Below, in pieces: positions 44,438 through 54,454 of a stretch of DNA of 64,000 nt. A program made the position numbers and the translations under genes. Numbering within the stretch: the first letter of the stretch is position 1; each line of letters begins with the position of its first letter. Source of the DNA: Gordonia sp. ABSL11-1 (GTDB lineage: Bacteria > Actinomycetota > Actinomycetes > Mycobacteriales > Mycobacteriaceae); assembly GCF_030315685.1 (NCBI RefSeq), contig NZ_JASXSI010000017.1, positions 62,001-126,000 of the forward strand, given 5' to 3'. The notes below the pieces were generated by a model. That model had not been told where the DNA came from, ran no database searches, and saw only the letters and a list, made by a program, of their open reading frames with translations.

Positions 44438-45700
44438 TTAGCGCGACCGACGACGTTTCCCGGTGGGGCTCTGCGGTGCGTCGGCGTCGTCGCGGCGTGC
44501 CGCACGACCACTCGACGACCGGCCCCGCACCGGACGCGGCGCATCGGACAGGTCGTCGCCTGCCGCCACGCGCGCACGACGATCGAGGACTCGCTTCGTG
44601 TGGCGCGCGATGTCCGTGCGCCGCTCCTTCAGCGTCACCAGCAGGGGCGCCGCCAGGAAGATCGACGAGTACGCGCCGACCACCACACCGACAAGCTGGA
44701 TCAGCGCGAGATCCTTCAGCGTGCCGACTCCGAGGAGCCAGACCGCGATGACCATCAGCGCGATGATCGGCAGCACCGAGATGACGGTGGTGTTGATCGA
44801 ACGCATGAGGGTCTGGTTGACCGCGAGGTTGGCCTGCTCACCGTAGGTGCGGCGCGTCGTCTGCAACACCGATCTCGTGTTCTCGGCGACCTTGTCGAAC
44901 ACCACGACGGTGTCGTAGATGGAGAAACCGAGAATGGTCAGCAGACCGATGACCGTGGCGGGCGTGACCTCCCAGCCCACCAGCGAGTAGACGCCAGCGG
45001 TCACGATGATGTCGAAGAACAACGACGCGAGGGATGCCGTGGACATCTCGCGGTCGAACCGCACCGCGATGTAGACGAACACGATCACCAGGAACACCGC
45101 GAGCGCGATCAACATCTTCTGGGTGATCTCGCCACCCCAAGTGGAACTGACATCCGACGAACTGACTTCTGCGGCAGTCAGTTCCGGGGAGAACTTGTCG
45201 GCGAGCGCCCGGGTGACCTGCTCGGTCTGCTGGATGCTCAGCGTCTCGGTGCGCACCTGGATCGTCGCGCTGGATCCGGATCCTGCGGTCTGCACGGACT
45301 CGGGTGCATCCCCCAGCGTCTGCGAGAACACCTCCTCGACCGCGTCCGTGGTGACGCCGGCCGACACCGGCACCGACACCTGGGTACCGCCCTCGAATTC
45401 GATCCCCAGGGTGAAACCACGGATCGCGATCGATCCGATGCAGATCGCGAGGATGACGGCGGTGACGATGTACCAGGTGCGGCGGGCGGCGATGATGTCG
45501 AAGGCGCCGGTACCGGTGTAGAGCCGGGAGAGGAACGATCGGTTCGTCTCGGCGACGAAGTTCGCGTCGTCGGCTGTGGACGTCTCCACCGGCTCGTTGT
45601 CGTCGACGACGAGATCCGGGTTGGCGGCGGTGCGGCCGCCGCCGCTGCGTCCGGAGTTCGGTCGCGCCGGGCCCTGCGGTCCGGGGGTCTGCATGCTCAT
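44438..45700 (-). CDS. secF: Protein translocase subunit SecF
   Basis: SecF works with SecD to complete Sec-dependent export using the proton gradient. The 420-residue protein has an N-terminal membrane helix, a periplasmic domain, then five more helices with [17 protein letters not shown]. The Arg/Gly/Ser-rich ends are low-complexity. The ATG overlaps the secD stop as ATGA. Confidence 0.96.
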   Translation of the reverse strand: MSMQTPGPQGPARPNSGRSGGGRTAANPDLVVDDNEPVETSTADDANFVAETNRSFLSRLYTGTGAFDIIAARRTWYIVTAVILAICIGSIAIRGFTLGIEFEGGTQVSVPVSAGVTTDAVEEVFSQTLGDAPESVQTAGSGSSATIQVRTETLSIQQTEQVTRALADKFSPELTAAEVSSSDVSSTWGGEITQKMLIALAVFLVIVFVYIAVRFDREMSTASLASLFFDIIVTAGVYSLVGWEVTPATVIGLLTILGFSIYDTVVVFDKVAENTRSVLQTTRRTYGEQANLAVNQTLMRSINTTVISVLPIIALMVIAVWLLGVGTLKDLALIQLVGVVVGAYSSIFLAAPLLVTLKERRTDIARHTKRVLDRRARVAAGDDLSDAPRPVRGRSSSGRAARRDDADAPQSPTGKRRRSR

Positions 45701-47298
45701 TTCGCCGATCCTTCCGACGCGGTGACCTTCGAGCGTTGCGCCACGCGACGCTGACGAGCGACCTCACTGACCGCGCCGAGGCCGTTGACGTTCGGCTGGG
45801 AGAGGAACTCCGAGCGGGTGGCCAGGACGACCAACGGGTGCGTCACGAGGAACACCACCACGACGTCGAGGATAGTGGTCAAACCAAGCGTGAACGCGAA
45901 CCCGCGGACCTCGCCGACGGCCAGGATGTAGATGACGGCCGCCGCGATGAAGCTGACCGCATTGCCGGACCAGATCGTACGTCTCGCACTCGCCCAGCCG
46001 CGTGGGACCGCGGACCGGAAACTTCGGCCCTCGCGCATCTCGTCCTTGATTCGTTCGAAGTAGACGACGAACGAGTCCGCGGTCATGCCGATACCGATGA
46101 TCAGACCGGCGATTCCCGCGAGGTCGAGTGTGAAGCCGATCCATCGGCCGAGCAGGACGATGATGCCGTAGACCATCAGCCCCGACAGCAGCAGCGACAA
46201 CACCGTGAGGGTGCCGAGCATGCGGTAGTAGAACAGTGCATAGAGCAACACCGCGATCAGGCCGACCGCGCCGGCGATGAGACCGGCCTTCAACGACGAG
46301 AGACCCAGTGTCGCCGAGACGGTTTCGGCGTCGGAAGCCTCGAACGAGAGCGGCAACGAACCGTACTTCAGGACGTTGGCGAGGTCCTTGGCCTCCTGCT
46401 GACTGAAGTTGCCGCTGATCTCGGTCTGCGGCGTGGTGATCGCGCCGCGGATCTGGGGCGCGGAGACGACCTTGGTGTCCAAGGTGAACGCGGTCTGCTT
46501 GCCGACGTTCTGCCCGGTGTACTGCGGCCAGAAGTTCTGTGCCTCACCCTTGAACTCCACCTGCACGATCCATGAGCCGGCCTGCTGGGTGGTGCCTGCG
46601 GTCGCGTTCTTGATGTCGCGGCCGTCGATGATCTCGGGTCCGAGCAGATAGACCTCGGTGCCGTCCTGCGAACACGCGACCAGGTTCTGGTCGGGCAGGT
46701 CGTTGCCGAGCAACGGGTCGTTGGAGCCGGGCGAACAGTCCATCTTCGCCATCTGCGCGGTGAGGGCATCGAGGTTCGCCCCCGCCCGTGCCTGCCGGAG
46801 CTTGCGCTGCTCGTCGATCGCGGCCGCCGACGTCTCGCCGTTCTCGTCCTCGGCGTCCGGCTGATCGTCCTTCTTCGGCTGTGGGGTCGCCGGCTGCACG
46901 TTCTCCACCGGCCGCACGAACAAGCGGGCGGTCTGGCCGAGGGTGCGGGCCTGCTTGCCGTCGTCGCCGGGAACGGTGATGACCAGGTTGTTGCCGTTGA
47001 CCACGACCTCCGAACCGGACACACCGAGACCGTTCACACGCTGCTCGATGATCTGCTTCGCCTGGTCGAGCTGCTCCCGTGAGGGTGGCTTGCCGTCAGG
47101 TGTGCGGGCGGTCAGCGTCACACGGGTGCCGCCCTGCAGATCGATACCCAGCTTCGGGGTCGGCGATCCGCCACCGGTGAAGAAGACCAGTCCGTAGACG
47201 ACGGCCAACAACACGAAGAAAGCGGTCAGGGGTCTCCACGGCGGCACCTCACGGGGAAGTCCCGACCGCTTCGCCGACGCCCGGCGAGGTGTGGTCAC
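45697..47298 (-). CDS. secD: Protein translocase subunit SecD
   Basis: SecD is the larger partner of SecF. The 533-residue protein has a first membrane helix near residues 23-41, a large periplasmic P1 domain with [12 protein letters not shown], and five C-terminal helices with the conserved [23 protein letters not shown] segment carrying the proton-path aspartate. The P1 domain holds an acidic low-complexity stretch near residues 140-165. The GTG at 47298 gives a short basic N-terminus. The 160-base gap before it, after yajC, holds no gene. Confidence 0.96.
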   Translation of the reverse strand: MTTPRRASAKRSGLPREVPPWRPLTAFFVLLAVVYGLVFFTGGGSPTPKLGIDLQGGTRVTLTARTPDGKPPSREQLDQAKQIIEQRVNGLGVSGSEVVVNGNNLVITVPGDDGKQARTLGQTARLFVRPVENVQPATPQPKKDDQPDAEDENGETSAAAIDEQRKLRQARAGANLDALTAQMAKMDCSPGSNDPLLGNDLPDQNLVACSQDGTEVYLLGPEIIDGRDIKNATAGTTQQAGSWIVQVEFKGEAQNFWPQYTGQNVGKQTAFTLDTKVVSAPQIRGAITTPQTEISGNFSQQEAKDLANVLKYGSLPLSFEASDAETVSATLGLSSLKAGLIAGAVGLIAVLLYALFYYRMLGTLTVLSLLLSGLMVYGIIVLLGRWIGFTLDLAGIAGLIIGIGMTADSFVVYFERIKDEMREGRSFRSAVPRGWASARRTIWSGNAVSFIAAAVIYILAVGEVRGFAFTLGLTTILDVVVVFLVTHPLVVLATRSEFLSQPNVNGLGAVSEVARQRRVAQRSKVTASEGSAK

Positions 47299-47458
47299 TG
47301 CTGCTCTGGTCTCCTCAGGAAAGCACGCTCAGGCGCCAGGCCCCCGATGCGCGCGGACGATCCGGTCGGTCGCCCACTCTACTGACTGTGCGGTAACCCC
47401 CGGGTCCCGGTGTCCGCGCGGTGTGCACCGCGGACGGGTGACCCGTCCGCGGTGTCGA

Positions 47459-47878
47459 TCACTTGTCGTCGGTCGGCTTGTCCGCCGGTCGGTCCGCGAT
47501 GATCGAGTCGTCGGCGGGGGTGTCGGTCGGATCGGTCGACGGGGAGTGATCGATCGACTCGGGCTCGATCTGCTCGGGGCGCTCGGTCAGCGCACCCGGG
47601 TAGGTGGCCGCGGCCTCGTCGGTCGGCACCACCCGCACCACGGCGAGACGGTTGAACCGGCTGACGACGCCGGTGGAGATCTCCAGGTCGACGAAGTCGG
47701 CCGCCGAGTCGTCCACCACGGTCGCGAACATCCCGGAGGTGAGCTGTACCCGCGCGCCGGTGGCGACGGAGTTCTGCATCTCCTGCATCTCGGACATGCG
47801 CTTCTTCTGCTTGCGGATGCTCAGGAACATGAACCCCGCGAGCAGGGCGAGCAGGAGGGGGAAGAAGAGGGACTCCAT
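47459..47878 (-). CDS. yajC: Preprotein translocase accessory protein YajC
   Basis: YajC is a small single-span partner of SecDF. The 139-residue protein has one membrane helix (about residues 3-20), the conserved RKQKKRMSEMQEMQNSVATG region and an SH3-like core (GMFATVVDDSAADFVDLEI). An acidic Asp/Pro-rich tail of about 45 residues follows. It heads the yajC-secD-secF block; its 164-base upstream gap separates it from ruvB. Confidence 0.94.
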   Translation of the reverse strand: MESLFFPLLLALLAGFMFLSIRKQKKRMSEMQEMQNSVATGARVQLTSGMFATVVDDSAADFVDLEISTGVVSRFNRLAVVRVVPTDEAAATYPGALTERPEQIEPESIDHSPSTDPTDTPADDSIIADRPADKPTDDK

Positions 47879-48042
47879 GGTGACAGCAACAATCCTTGTC
47901 GGTTCGGTCGTGGTGTGTCTGGGTGGTATGTCGGATTCGGCGGGTCAGCCGACGGCCGCACGAGGGCACGCTCGGATGCACCAACTCCTCCGGCGGGCTC
48001 TCACCAGTGTGCCATGCCCGCGTAGGAGGGTGACCCGAGCGG

Positions 48043-49131
48043 TTACAGATCGTCGAAGAGACTCCCCGTGGCGTCCTCACGGGAGCGCACTCCGAAACTC
48101 GCGTTCATCGCGCCCGCCGGCGGCGTCAACCCGAGGTGATGCCAGGCGGCGGCCGTCGCGACACGTCCACGCGGCGTGCGCGCCATCATCCCGGCCCGGA
48201 CCAGGAACGGCTCGCAGACCTCCTCGACCGTCGTCGGTTCCTCGCCGACGGCGACCGCCAGCGTGGACACGCCGACCGGGCCTCCGCCGAAGCCTCGGAC
48301 GAGGGCGTTGAGCACGGCCCGATCGAGTCGGTCGAACCCCAGGTCGTCGACGTCGTAGACGGCCAGGGCGGCGCGGGCGATCTCGACGGTGATGATGCCG
48401 TCGGCGCGGACCTCTGCGTAGTCGCGGACGCGGCGCAGGAGCCGATTCGCGATCCGTGGCGTTCCGCGCGAGCGGCGGGCGATCTCGGCCGAGGCGTCGT
48501 CGAGCAGCCGGATACCGAGGATGCCCGCCGACCGCCGCAGCACCCGGATGAGTTCGTCGGTCTCGTAGAACTCCATGTGCGCGGTGAACCCGAAACGGTC
48601 GCGCAGCGGACCGGTGAGCGAACCCGATCGTGTCGTCGCGCCGACGAGTGTGAACGGTGCGACATCCAGCGGAATGGACGTCGCACCCGGCCCCTTGCCG
48701 ACGACGACGTCGACGCGGAAGTCCTCCATCGCGAGGTAAAGCATCTCCTCTGCGGGGCGGGCGATGCGATGGATCTCGTCGATGAACAGCACATCGCCCT
48801 CGACGAGGTTCGACAGCATGGCGGCCAGATCGCCTGCCCGTTCCAGCGCCGGGCCGGAGGTGACCCGGATCGCCGCACCCATCTCGCCGGCGATGATCAT
48901 CGCCAGCGATGTCTTGCCGAGTCCCGGTGGCCCCGACAGCAGGATGTGGTCGGGTGTGCCGCCACGGCCCTTCGCACCGTGCAGGACCAACTCGAGCTGC
49001 TCGCACACCCGCGGCTGACCGATGAAGTCCGCCAGCGACCGTGGCCGCAGCCCGGCGTCGAAGTCGCCGTCGGAGTGCAACTCTCCCGCACTCACGTCGC
49101 GCTCGTCGGGGTCCGGTGGGAGTTCGTTCAT
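48043..49131 (-). CDS. ruvB: Holliday junction branch-migration helicase RuvB
   Basis: RuvB is the AAA+ motor of branch migration, working with RuvA. The 362-residue protein has Walker [12 protein letters not shown], Walker [11 protein letters not shown], sensor 1 VGATTRSG and a winged-helix end with MMARTPRGR. The ATG shares one base with the ruvA stop. Confidence 0.97.
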   Translation of the reverse strand: MNELPPDPDERDVSAGELHSDGDFDAGLRPRSLADFIGQPRVCEQLELVLHGAKGRGGTPDHILLSGPPGLGKTSLAMIIAGEMGAAIRVTSGPALERAGDLAAMLSNLVEGDVLFIDEIHRIARPAEEMLYLAMEDFRVDVVVGKGPGATSIPLDVAPFTLVGATTRSGSLTGPLRDRFGFTAHMEFYETDELIRVLRRSAGILGIRLLDDASAEIARRSRGTPRIANRLLRRVRDYAEVRADGIITVEIARAALAVYDVDDLGFDRLDRAVLNALVRGFGGGPVGVSTLAVAVGEEPTTVEEVCEPFLVRAGMMARTPRGRVATAAAWHHLGLTPPAGAMNASFGVRSREDATGSLFDDL

Positions 49132-49727
49132 CAGGCCTTCTTCCCCAGCATCGCCAGCGACTTGCGCAGGACCGTCGACGCGTCGGCGTCAGGGACATCG
49201 GCGAGCACCGCGGCGACCGCCTTGTCCGCCGGACCGGTGGTGAACCCGAGCCCGACGAGCGCCTCGGCCACCTGATCGCGCACCGCACCCCCACCGGACA
49301 CCGGACTGGTCGCGCCCTGCGTGGCGGGCGCGTCGACCTTGTCCCGCAGTTCGACGACGAGGCGCTCGGCGACACGCTTGCCGACGCCCGGGACCGCCGT
49401 GAGGGCCTTCACATCGGAATCGGCGAGCGCCCGTCGCAATGCATCGGGTTCGATGACGGCGAGAGTGGCCATGGCCAGGCGCGGGCCCACTCCGGTCACG
49501 GTCTGCAGCAGGGTGAACAGAGACCGCGAATCCGGCTCGGTGAACCCGTAGAGGGTCATCGAGTCCTCCCGCACGATCATGGAGGTGAGCAGGGTCGCCT
49601 CCTCGCCGCGTCGGACGGAGGCCACGGTCGCGGGGGTGACGAGCACGCGATAGCCGACGCCCGCGCAGTCGACGACGACGTGGTCGAGCGCGATGTCGAT
49701 CACCGGCCCTCGAACGGATGCGATCAC
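49131..49727 (-). CDS. ruvA: Holliday junction DNA-binding subunit RuvA
   Basis: RuvA binds four-way junctions and loads RuvB. The 198-residue protein has the N-terminal OB domain ([13 protein letters not shown] opening), the two helix-hairpin-helix motifs ([10 protein letters not shown] and [11 protein letters not shown]) and a C-terminal RuvB-binding domain. The GTG at 49727 overlaps the ruvC stop as GTGA; a longer reading upstream is rejected. Confidence 0.97.
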   Translation of the reverse strand: MIASVRGPVIDIALDHVVVDCAGVGYRVLVTPATVASVRRGEEATLLTSMIVREDSMTLYGFTEPDSRSLFTLLQTVTGVGPRLAMATLAVIEPDALRRALADSDVKALTAVPGVGKRVAERLVVELRDKVDAPATQGATSPVSGGGAVRDQVAEALVGLGFTTGPADKAVAAVLADVPDADASTVLRKSLAMLGKKA

Positions 49728-50326
49728 GCCACTCCCCCCTTGCTCGCTCGTGGCCGCGGCGTCGTGCGGCCGGCCGCGGCCTGCGCGACGCGCCCGCGGT
49801 GACGGCGCGTGAGTTCCTCGGCCGTACGCTGCGCCTCGATCATCTTCTCCGTCATCGGGCCGCGCCAGCAGTGACAGATCGCCAGCGCGAGCGCGTCGGC
49901 GGCGTCGGCGGGTCGCGGCTTCGTCTGCATCCCGAGAATCTTCGTCACCATCATCGTGACCTGCGCCTTGTCTGCGCGACCACTGCCGGTCACCGCGGCC
50001 TTGACCTCGGACGGCGTGTGGAATCGCACGGGGATGTCGCGCTGCCCGGCGGCGAGCGCGATGACGCCGCCCGCCTGAGCGGTGCCCATCGCCGTCGACA
50101 CCTGGTTCTGGGCGAAGACCCGCTCGATGGCGACGACGTCGGGTCGGTGCACGTCGAGCCAGTGGGCGGCGGCGTTGTGGATGGCCAGGAGCCGTTCTGC
50201 GAGTTCCATGTCGCTGGGAGTGCGCACCACGTCGACGTCGAGTGCGGTGACCGCTCGGCCTTTCCCAGACTCGACGAGCGCGATCCCGCACCTCGTCAGT
50301 CCGGGGTCCACTCCCATCACGCGCAC
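49724..50326 (-). CDS. ruvC: Holliday junction resolvase RuvC
   Basis: RuvC cleaves Holliday junctions symmetrically. The 200-residue RNase H-fold nuclease has its catalytic acids in [14 protein letters not shown] and the DAADALALA region. The start is set at GTG 50326 because GGAGG lies exactly seven bases upstream; a TTG two codons earlier would be only one base from that site. The Arg/Ala-rich tail is probably disordered. It heads the ruvC-ruvA-ruvB overlap operon. Confidence 0.95.
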   Translation of the reverse strand: MRVMGVDPGLTRCGIALVESGKGRAVTALDVDVVRTPSDMELAERLLAIHNAAAHWLDVHRPDVVAIERVFAQNQVSTAMGTAQAGGVIALAAGQRDIPVRFHTPSEVKAAVTGSGRADKAQVTMMVTKILGMQTKPRPADAADALALAICHCWRGPMTEKMIEAQRTAEELTRRHRGRVAQAAAGRTTPRPRASKGGVA

Positions 50327-50434
50327 GCGCAATCCTCCGTCTCGCCGAACCGAACAGTTGTTCGAGATTCTATCGGCTGTCCCCGACGACCGAGGCGAGC
50401 AACACGCGCGGACCGGCAGACCGCGGCAGGGACA

Positions 50435-51058
50435 ATGGCGGGTGCCATGCCGAACCTGCAGCCCATCTCCCCCGACGGCCTCGTCGATCTCGTCGCCGGC
50501 CTCGCCGCGGACAGACCGGGACGACGGATCGTCGCGGTCGACGGTGCCGACGCCGCGAGACCCGTCAGCCTCGCCGCAGCGGTCGCCGACCGCCTGGTGG
50601 CATCGGGTCGAGCCGCATCGGTCGTCGCGATGGCCGATTTCCTCCGTCCCGCGTCACTGCGACTGGAGTTCGGTCACGCCGACACCGAGAGTTATCGGAC
50701 CATCTGGTTCGACCACGCGGCGGTGCGGCGCGAGGTCGTCGACGCACTGCGGTCGAGCGGGCAGTGGCTGCCGAGACTGTGGGATCCGCTCCGGGATCGG
50801 TCGTTCCGGGACGCACCGCGAGCCGCGGCCACCGATCAGGTCCTGGTGCTCGCGGGTCCGATGCTGCGCGGCAGCGGACTGGCCGTCGATGCGACGGTCG
50901 CGCTGGTCATGAGCGAGGGCGCACTGCGCCGACGCACCCCGGATACCGAGCAGTGGACGATCCCGGCGCTGCTCGAGAACGCCCGCGACGCACCGCCGCC
51001 GGACATCGAGGTGCGCTATGACCACCCCGAACGGCCCGCGGCTCGCCGGTTGAGCTGA
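50435..51058 (+). CDS. Uridine-kinase-like protein with degenerate P-loop
   Basis: This 207-residue protein has the layout of actinobacterial uridine-kinase-like P-loop proteins: [15 protein letters not shown] and a [19 protein letters not shown] helix. At the Walker A position (residues 37-45), however, it reads GADAARPVS, lacking the expected G-K-[ST]. It may therefore be a non-catalytic paralogue or bind a different ligand. ATG 50435 is used; ATG 50447 is an alternative. It is the only plus-strand gene between ruvC and yebC, and its stop is 17 bases from the yebC stop. Confidence 0.7.
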   Translation: MAGAMPNLQPISPDGLVDLVAGLAADRPGRRIVAVDGADAARPVSLAAAVADRLVASGRAASVVAMADFLRPASLRLEFGHADTESYRTIWFDHAAVRREVVDALRSSGQWLPRLWDPLRDRSFRDAPRAAATDQVLVLAGPMLRGSGLAVDATVALVMSEGALRRRTPDTEQWTIPALLENARDAPPPDIEVRYDHPERPAARRLS

Positions 51059-51075
51059 TCCGCGCGGTCGTCCCG

Positions 51076-51828
51076 TCAGGCGTCGAGTTCGGCAAGGACG
51101 TCGTCGCTCACGTCGACGTTGCTGTAGACGTTCTGGACGTCGTCGGAGTCCTCCAGCGCGTCGATCAGCTTGAACACCTTGCGCGCACCGTCGGCGTCCA
51201 CCGGAACCTCCACGGACGCACGGAAGTCCGCTTCCGCGGAGTCGTAGTCGATCCCGGCGTCCTGCAGCGCGGTGCGCACGGCGACGAGATCGGTGGGCTC
51301 GCTGACGACCTCGAACGACTCACCGAGGTCGTTGACCTCCTCGGCACCGGCGTCGAGAACCGCGAGGAGGACGTCGTCCTCGGACTGCCCGTTCTTGTCC
51401 AGCGTCACCACACCCTTGCGGGTGAAGAGGTAGGACACCGAGCCCGGGTCGGCCATGTTGCCGCCGTTGCGGGTCATCGCCGTACGGACCTCACCCGCAG
51501 CACGGTTCCGGTTGTCGGTGAGGCATTCGATCAGGACGGCGACACCGTTCGGGCCGTAGCCCTCGTACATGATGGTCTGCCAGTCGGCGCCACCCGCCTC
51601 TTCACCACCGCCGCGCTTGCGGGCCCGCTCGATGTTGTCGTTGGGGACCGACGACTTCTTGGCCTTCTGGATGGCGTCGTACAGAGTCGGGTTGCCGGCC
51701 GGATCACCACCGCCGGTACGCGCCGCCACCTCGATGTTCTTGATCAGCTTGGCGAACATCTTGCCGCGCTTGGCGTCGACGACCGCCTTCTTGTGCTTGG
51801 TGGTGGCCCATTTGGAATGGCCGCTCAT
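51076..51828 (-). CDS. YebC/PmpR family transcriptional regulator
   Basis: This is a 250-residue YebC-family protein with the diagnostic opening [23 protein letters not shown], the [20 protein letters not shown] segment and an acidic C-terminus. The family includes DNA-binding regulators and, as shown more recently for some members, ribosome-associated factors; which applies here is unclear. The ATG at 51828 follows GGGAG. A 140-base gap separates it from pdxT. Confidence 0.92.
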   Translation of the reverse strand: MSGHSKWATTKHKKAVVDAKRGKMFAKLIKNIEVAARTGGGDPAGNPTLYDAIQKAKKSSVPNDNIERARKRGGGEEAGGADWQTIMYEGYGPNGVAVLIECLTDNRNRAAGEVRTAMTRNGGNMADPGSVSYLFTRKGVVTLDKNGQSEDDVLLAVLDAGAEEVNDLGESFEVVSEPTDLVAVRTALQDAGIDYDSAEADFRASVEVPVDADGARKVFKLIDALEDSDDVQNVYSNVDVSDDVLAELDA

Positions 51829-51968
51829 GAGACTCCCGCATCCTTCTCGACAACGATGGTGGCCCGCGCGCGCACGCCCCGGCGGCGGCAGGCCCAACGT
51901 CCAGATCTTACCGGTCCGCGTCGAGGGGCCGGTCCCGACTCGTCGCGCCCGCCGGTCCGGGCATCCGA

Positions 51969-52685
51969 TCACCCGGTCGCGGCCCGCACCATGTCCACGA
52001 AGAACCGGTGGACTCGCCGGTCGCCGGTGACCTCGGGATGGAAGGAGGTCGCGAGGACCCGACCCTGCCGGACCGCGACGATCCGGTCCTTGGCCGGCCC
52101 GTCGGGTACCCGGGCGAGGACCTCGACGTCCGGCGCGATCGACTCGACCCACGGAGCCCGGATGAACACGGCACGCATCGACGGCTCCTCGTGACCGTCG
52201 GTGATCCCGTCGAACCGCAGGTCGGTCTCGAAACTCTCCACCTGCCGTCCGAAGGCGTTGCGGCGCACGGTGATGTCCAGGGCGTCGAGATGCCGCGCAT
52301 CCGGCCGGGTATCGAGGATCGTGCTGGCGAGCATGATCATCCCGGCGCACGAACCGTAGGCAGGCATCCCGGCCGCGAGTCGGTCCCGCAACGGGTCGAA
52401 CAGCTCGAACACGGTGAGCAGATGACTCATCGTGGTCGACTCCCCACCCGGGATGACGATCGCATCGACGTCGTCGAGCTCGGTGGGCCGACGCACAGGA
52501 CGCGCGTGGGCCCCGGCCTCGGTGAGTGCGGCGAGGTGCTCGCGGACGTCGCCCTGCAGGGCGAGGACACCGACGACCGGCCGGCGGCCGGCAAGCGGAG
52601 CTGTGTCGTCGCGCGGAGCTGTGTCGTCGCGCGGGGCTGTGTCGTCGCGCGGGGCCGTGTCGTCGCGCGGGGCCGGCGCGCTCAC
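51969..52685 (-). CDS. pdxT: Pyridoxal 5'-phosphate synthase glutaminase subunit
   Basis: PdxT hydrolyses glutamine to feed ammonia to PdxS for PLP synthesis. The 238-residue protein has GGEST at 80-84, Cys113 in GSCAGM and the C-terminal HPEVTG motif. The canonical fold starts only at about residue 37. Before it lie four exact RDDTAP repeats (residues 7-30) encoded by an 18-bp tandem repeat. The GTG at 52685 overlaps the tesB stop as GTGA, supporting translation of the repeats; a GTG at residue 37 lacks a ribosome site. Confidence 0.93.
   Translation of the reverse strand: MSAPAPRDDTAPRDDTAPRDDTAPRDDTAPLAGRRPVVGVLALQGDVREHLAALTEAGAHARPVRRPTELDDVDAIVIPGGESTTMSHLLTVFELFDPLRDRLAAGMPAYGSCAGMIMLASTILDTRPDARHLDALDITVRRNAFGRQVESFETDLRFDGITDGHEEPSMRAVFIRAPWVESIAPDVEVLARVPDGPAKDRIVAVRQGRVLATSFHPEVTGDRRVHRFFVDMVRAATG
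52603..52674. repeat. 18-bp in-frame tandem repeat at the start of pdxT
   Basis: Four adjacent 18-base units (52603, 52621, 52639, 52657) share GTGTCGTCGCGCGG and differ at only two positions; a partial copy precedes them. On the minus strand each codes RDDTAP. The unit length keeps the frame whatever the copy number. Confidence 0.9.
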
Positions 52686-53536
52686 CGGTCCCGCCGCGCG
52701 TGCTGATCGGCGGGCAGGTCGCGCCCGGTCCGGCTGAGTCCCTCCTGCGTGACCGCCGCGACCATCCGGCCCGCACGGTCGAAGATCCGTCCCTGCGTCA
52801 GTGCGCGCCCCGCATCGGCCGACGGCGACGTCTGGTCGTAAAGCAGCCACTCGTCGGCGCGGAAGGGACGCATGAACCACATCGCGTGGTCGAGGGACGC
52901 GGCCTGCGGCTCGACACCGGGGTGCGGCACCTTCGACGACCCGAGCAGCGTCATGTCACTCATGTAGGCCAGCGTGCCGACGTGGAAGACCTGATCGTCG
53001 GGCAGGCGATGTCGGTAGCGGAACCAGACGCGCTGCTGGGCGGCGAAGTAGTCGGACGTGGTGAGCAGTTCCCGTGGCACGACGCGGATGTCGAAGTTCT
53101 TCCACTCCTTGAACACCGCCTTCGCCTCCTCGGGGAGATCGGTCATCCGATCCGGTAGGCCGTCGGGCGCGGGAGCCGGGGGCATCCGGTCCTGATGCTG
53201 GATGCCATGGTCGGTCCGCACGTGGAACGACGCGGACATCGTGAAGATCGCCTCGCCCTTCTGGATGCCGGTGACGCGACGGGTGGTGAAGGACCTGCCG
53301 TCGCGGATCCGGTCGACCAGGAAGACCGCCGGGATATCGGGATTGCCCGGTCGGAGGAAGTAGCCGTGCAGTGAGTGGACGGCGAAGTCATCCGGCACTG
53401 TGCGGGTCGCCGACATCAGTGCCTGCCCGGCCACCTGCCCACCGAAGGTCCGCTGCAGGTGACTCGGGAACGCCGGTCCCCGGAAGATGTCGGTCTCGAT
53501 CGCCTCGACCTGAAGGATCTCTTCGATGGTTGCCAC
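52682..53536 (-). CDS. tesB: Acyl-CoA thioesterase II (TesB family)
   Basis: This protein hydrolyses acyl-CoA thioesters. The 284-residue double-hotdog protein has FLQRTFGG-type sequence near the start, [10 protein letters not shown], and the C-terminal [21 protein letters not shown] region typical of actinobacterial TesB2 proteins. The GTG at 53536 lacks a ribosome site. A -10-like TAGATA sits nine bases upstream, so the mRNA may be nearly leaderless. The tesB-pdxT coupling is conserved in mycobacteria (Rv2605c-Rv2604c) without an obvious metabolic reason. Confidence 0.9.
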   Translation of the reverse strand: MATIEEILQVEAIETDIFRGPAFPSHLQRTFGGQVAGQALMSATRTVPDDFAVHSLHGYFLRPGNPDIPAVFLVDRIRDGRSFTTRRVTGIQKGEAIFTMSASFHVRTDHGIQHQDRMPPAPAPDGLPDRMTDLPEEAKAVFKEWKNFDIRVVPRELLTTSDYFAAQQRVWFRYRHRLPDDQVFHVGTLAYMSDMTLLGSSKVPHPGVEPQAASLDHAMWFMRPFRADEWLLYDQTSPSADAGRALTQGRIFDRAGRMVAAVTQEGLSRTGRDLPADQHARRDR

Positions 53537-53545
53537 GCAGAACAG

Positions 53546-53551
53546 TATCTA
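53546..53551 (-). promoter_or_regulatory. Candidate -10 of a near-leaderless tesB-pdxT promoter
   Basis: TAGATA on the minus strand lies nine bases before the tesB GTG. No Shine-Dalgarno sequence intervenes, so the transcript should have a leader of at most about three bases. Confidence 0.35.
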
Positions 53552-53648
53552 TCGGACAGGCGCATCCGGGTGATCGGGGTGGCACGCTCCCGACCGCGAG
53601 CAGGCCTCTGTAACGCCACGACCGGTCCCGGACGACAAGCGGGGTGCC

Positions 53649-53686
53649 GCGGCCGTTCCCGAAACCCCCGACCCGGGAACGGCCGC
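53649..53686 (-). terminator. Strong hairpin between the LuxR-type gene and tesB
   Basis: A perfect 13-base inverted repeat, GCGGCCGTTCCCG (53649-53661) and CGGGAACGGCCGC (53674-53686), has a 12-base loop. It begins 34 bases past the regulator's stop and should insulate tesB-pdxT from upstream transcription. Confidence 0.7.
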
Positions 53687-53720
53687 AGCTCTACGTCGGT
53701 GGCGATCGTGACGTCTCCGA

Positions 53721-54287
53721 TCACAGCTCGTCGAGCGAGATCAGTCCGTCCTGGACCGCACGGGCGACGAGTGCGGCCTTGGTGGGTGCGGCGCGATCGA
53801 TCTCCGCGTACTTGGCGCGAATACGTGTCAGATGGGTGTTGACGGTGCCCAAGGAGATGAAGAGTTCTTCGGCCACAGCAGGTTTCGAGTCGACCATCAG
53901 CCAGGTGCGCAGCACCTGGACCTCTCGGGTGGTCAGCGACGGACGGTCCAGATCGGCGACGTCCGACGACGACTCCCCGCAAGCGCACCGCCGGATCTCG
54001 GCCCCGCACTCCCCGGCGGACGTCACCAGCAACATGTGGGCACGGTCGGTCATGGAGGCGTCGCGCCGTGTCATCGCGTCGCCGACGCCCGGCGTCCGGT
54101 GTCCGTTCCCCGGAGGTACGGGCAGCGGACTCCCGGGAAGGGGCATCCGACGCTGCGCGAGGCGTGCCAGCGCCTCCTGACGCCGCCGGGTCGCCTCGAC
54201 CCGACGCCGTACGTCCCGGTCACGCTCGATCGCTCCGGCGCGGACAGGAGAGTGATGCTGCGGTATGTGCTGGGCGGTGACTGTCAT
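53721..54287 (-). CDS. LuxR-type HTH transcriptional regulator
   Basis: This 188-residue protein has a clear C-terminal LuxR/GerE helix-turn-helix (about residues 116-182: LTTREVQVLRTWL and SLGTVNTHLTRIRAKY). The first 115 residues match no sensor domain I recognise; they are Arg-rich, then Pro/Gly-rich. Immediately before the HTH lies a small cysteine group, Cys94, Cys101 and Cys103, that could act as a redox or metal switch. There is no receiver domain. The ATG follows GAGGA seven bases upstream and an ECF-type promoter. Targets are unknown. Confidence 0.82.
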   Translation of the reverse strand: MTVTAQHIPQHHSPVRAGAIERDRDVRRRVEATRRRQEALARLAQRRMPLPGSPLPVPPGNGHRTPGVGDAMTRRDASMTDRAHMLLVTSAGECGAEIRRCACGESSSDVADLDRPSLTTREVQVLRTWLMVDSKPAVAEELFISLGTVNTHLTRIRAKYAEIDRAAPTKAALVARAVQDGLISLDEL

Positions 54288-54345
54288 GGCGTGTCCTCAC
54301 TCGTCCGGGGGCATCTCCGTCGTTCTGCCCCGCTGTCGTGAGTTA

Positions 54346-54371
54346 GACGCTACGAATGGGCGTCAGGTTCC
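54346..54371 (-). promoter_or_regulatory. ECF-sigma-like promoter for the LuxR-type gene
   Basis: On the minus strand GGAACC (54366-54371) and CGTC (54346-54349) are spaced by 16 bases. This resembles extracytoplasmic-function sigma promoters (GGAAC-type -35, CGTC-type -10). The predicted start near 54340 leaves a leader of about 50 bases with a GAGGA site. Confidence 0.45.
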
Positions 54372-54427
54372 AGGATGCGCAGAACTACTCGAATTCCGGT
54401 GGGGACTATTCACCTGACCTGCGACGA

Positions 54428-54446
54428 CCGGCGCACACATCGCCGG
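54428..54446 (-). terminator. Hairpin after the PP2C gene
   Basis: CCGGCG (54428-54433) pairs with CGCCGG (54441-54446) across a seven-base loop. A weaker outer GACGAC/GTCGTC repeat overlaps it and reaches the stop codon. It starts eight bases past the PP2C stop at 54455, so it plausibly ends the pdxS-PP2C transcript. Confidence 0.45.
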
Positions 54447-54454
54447 CCGAGTCG

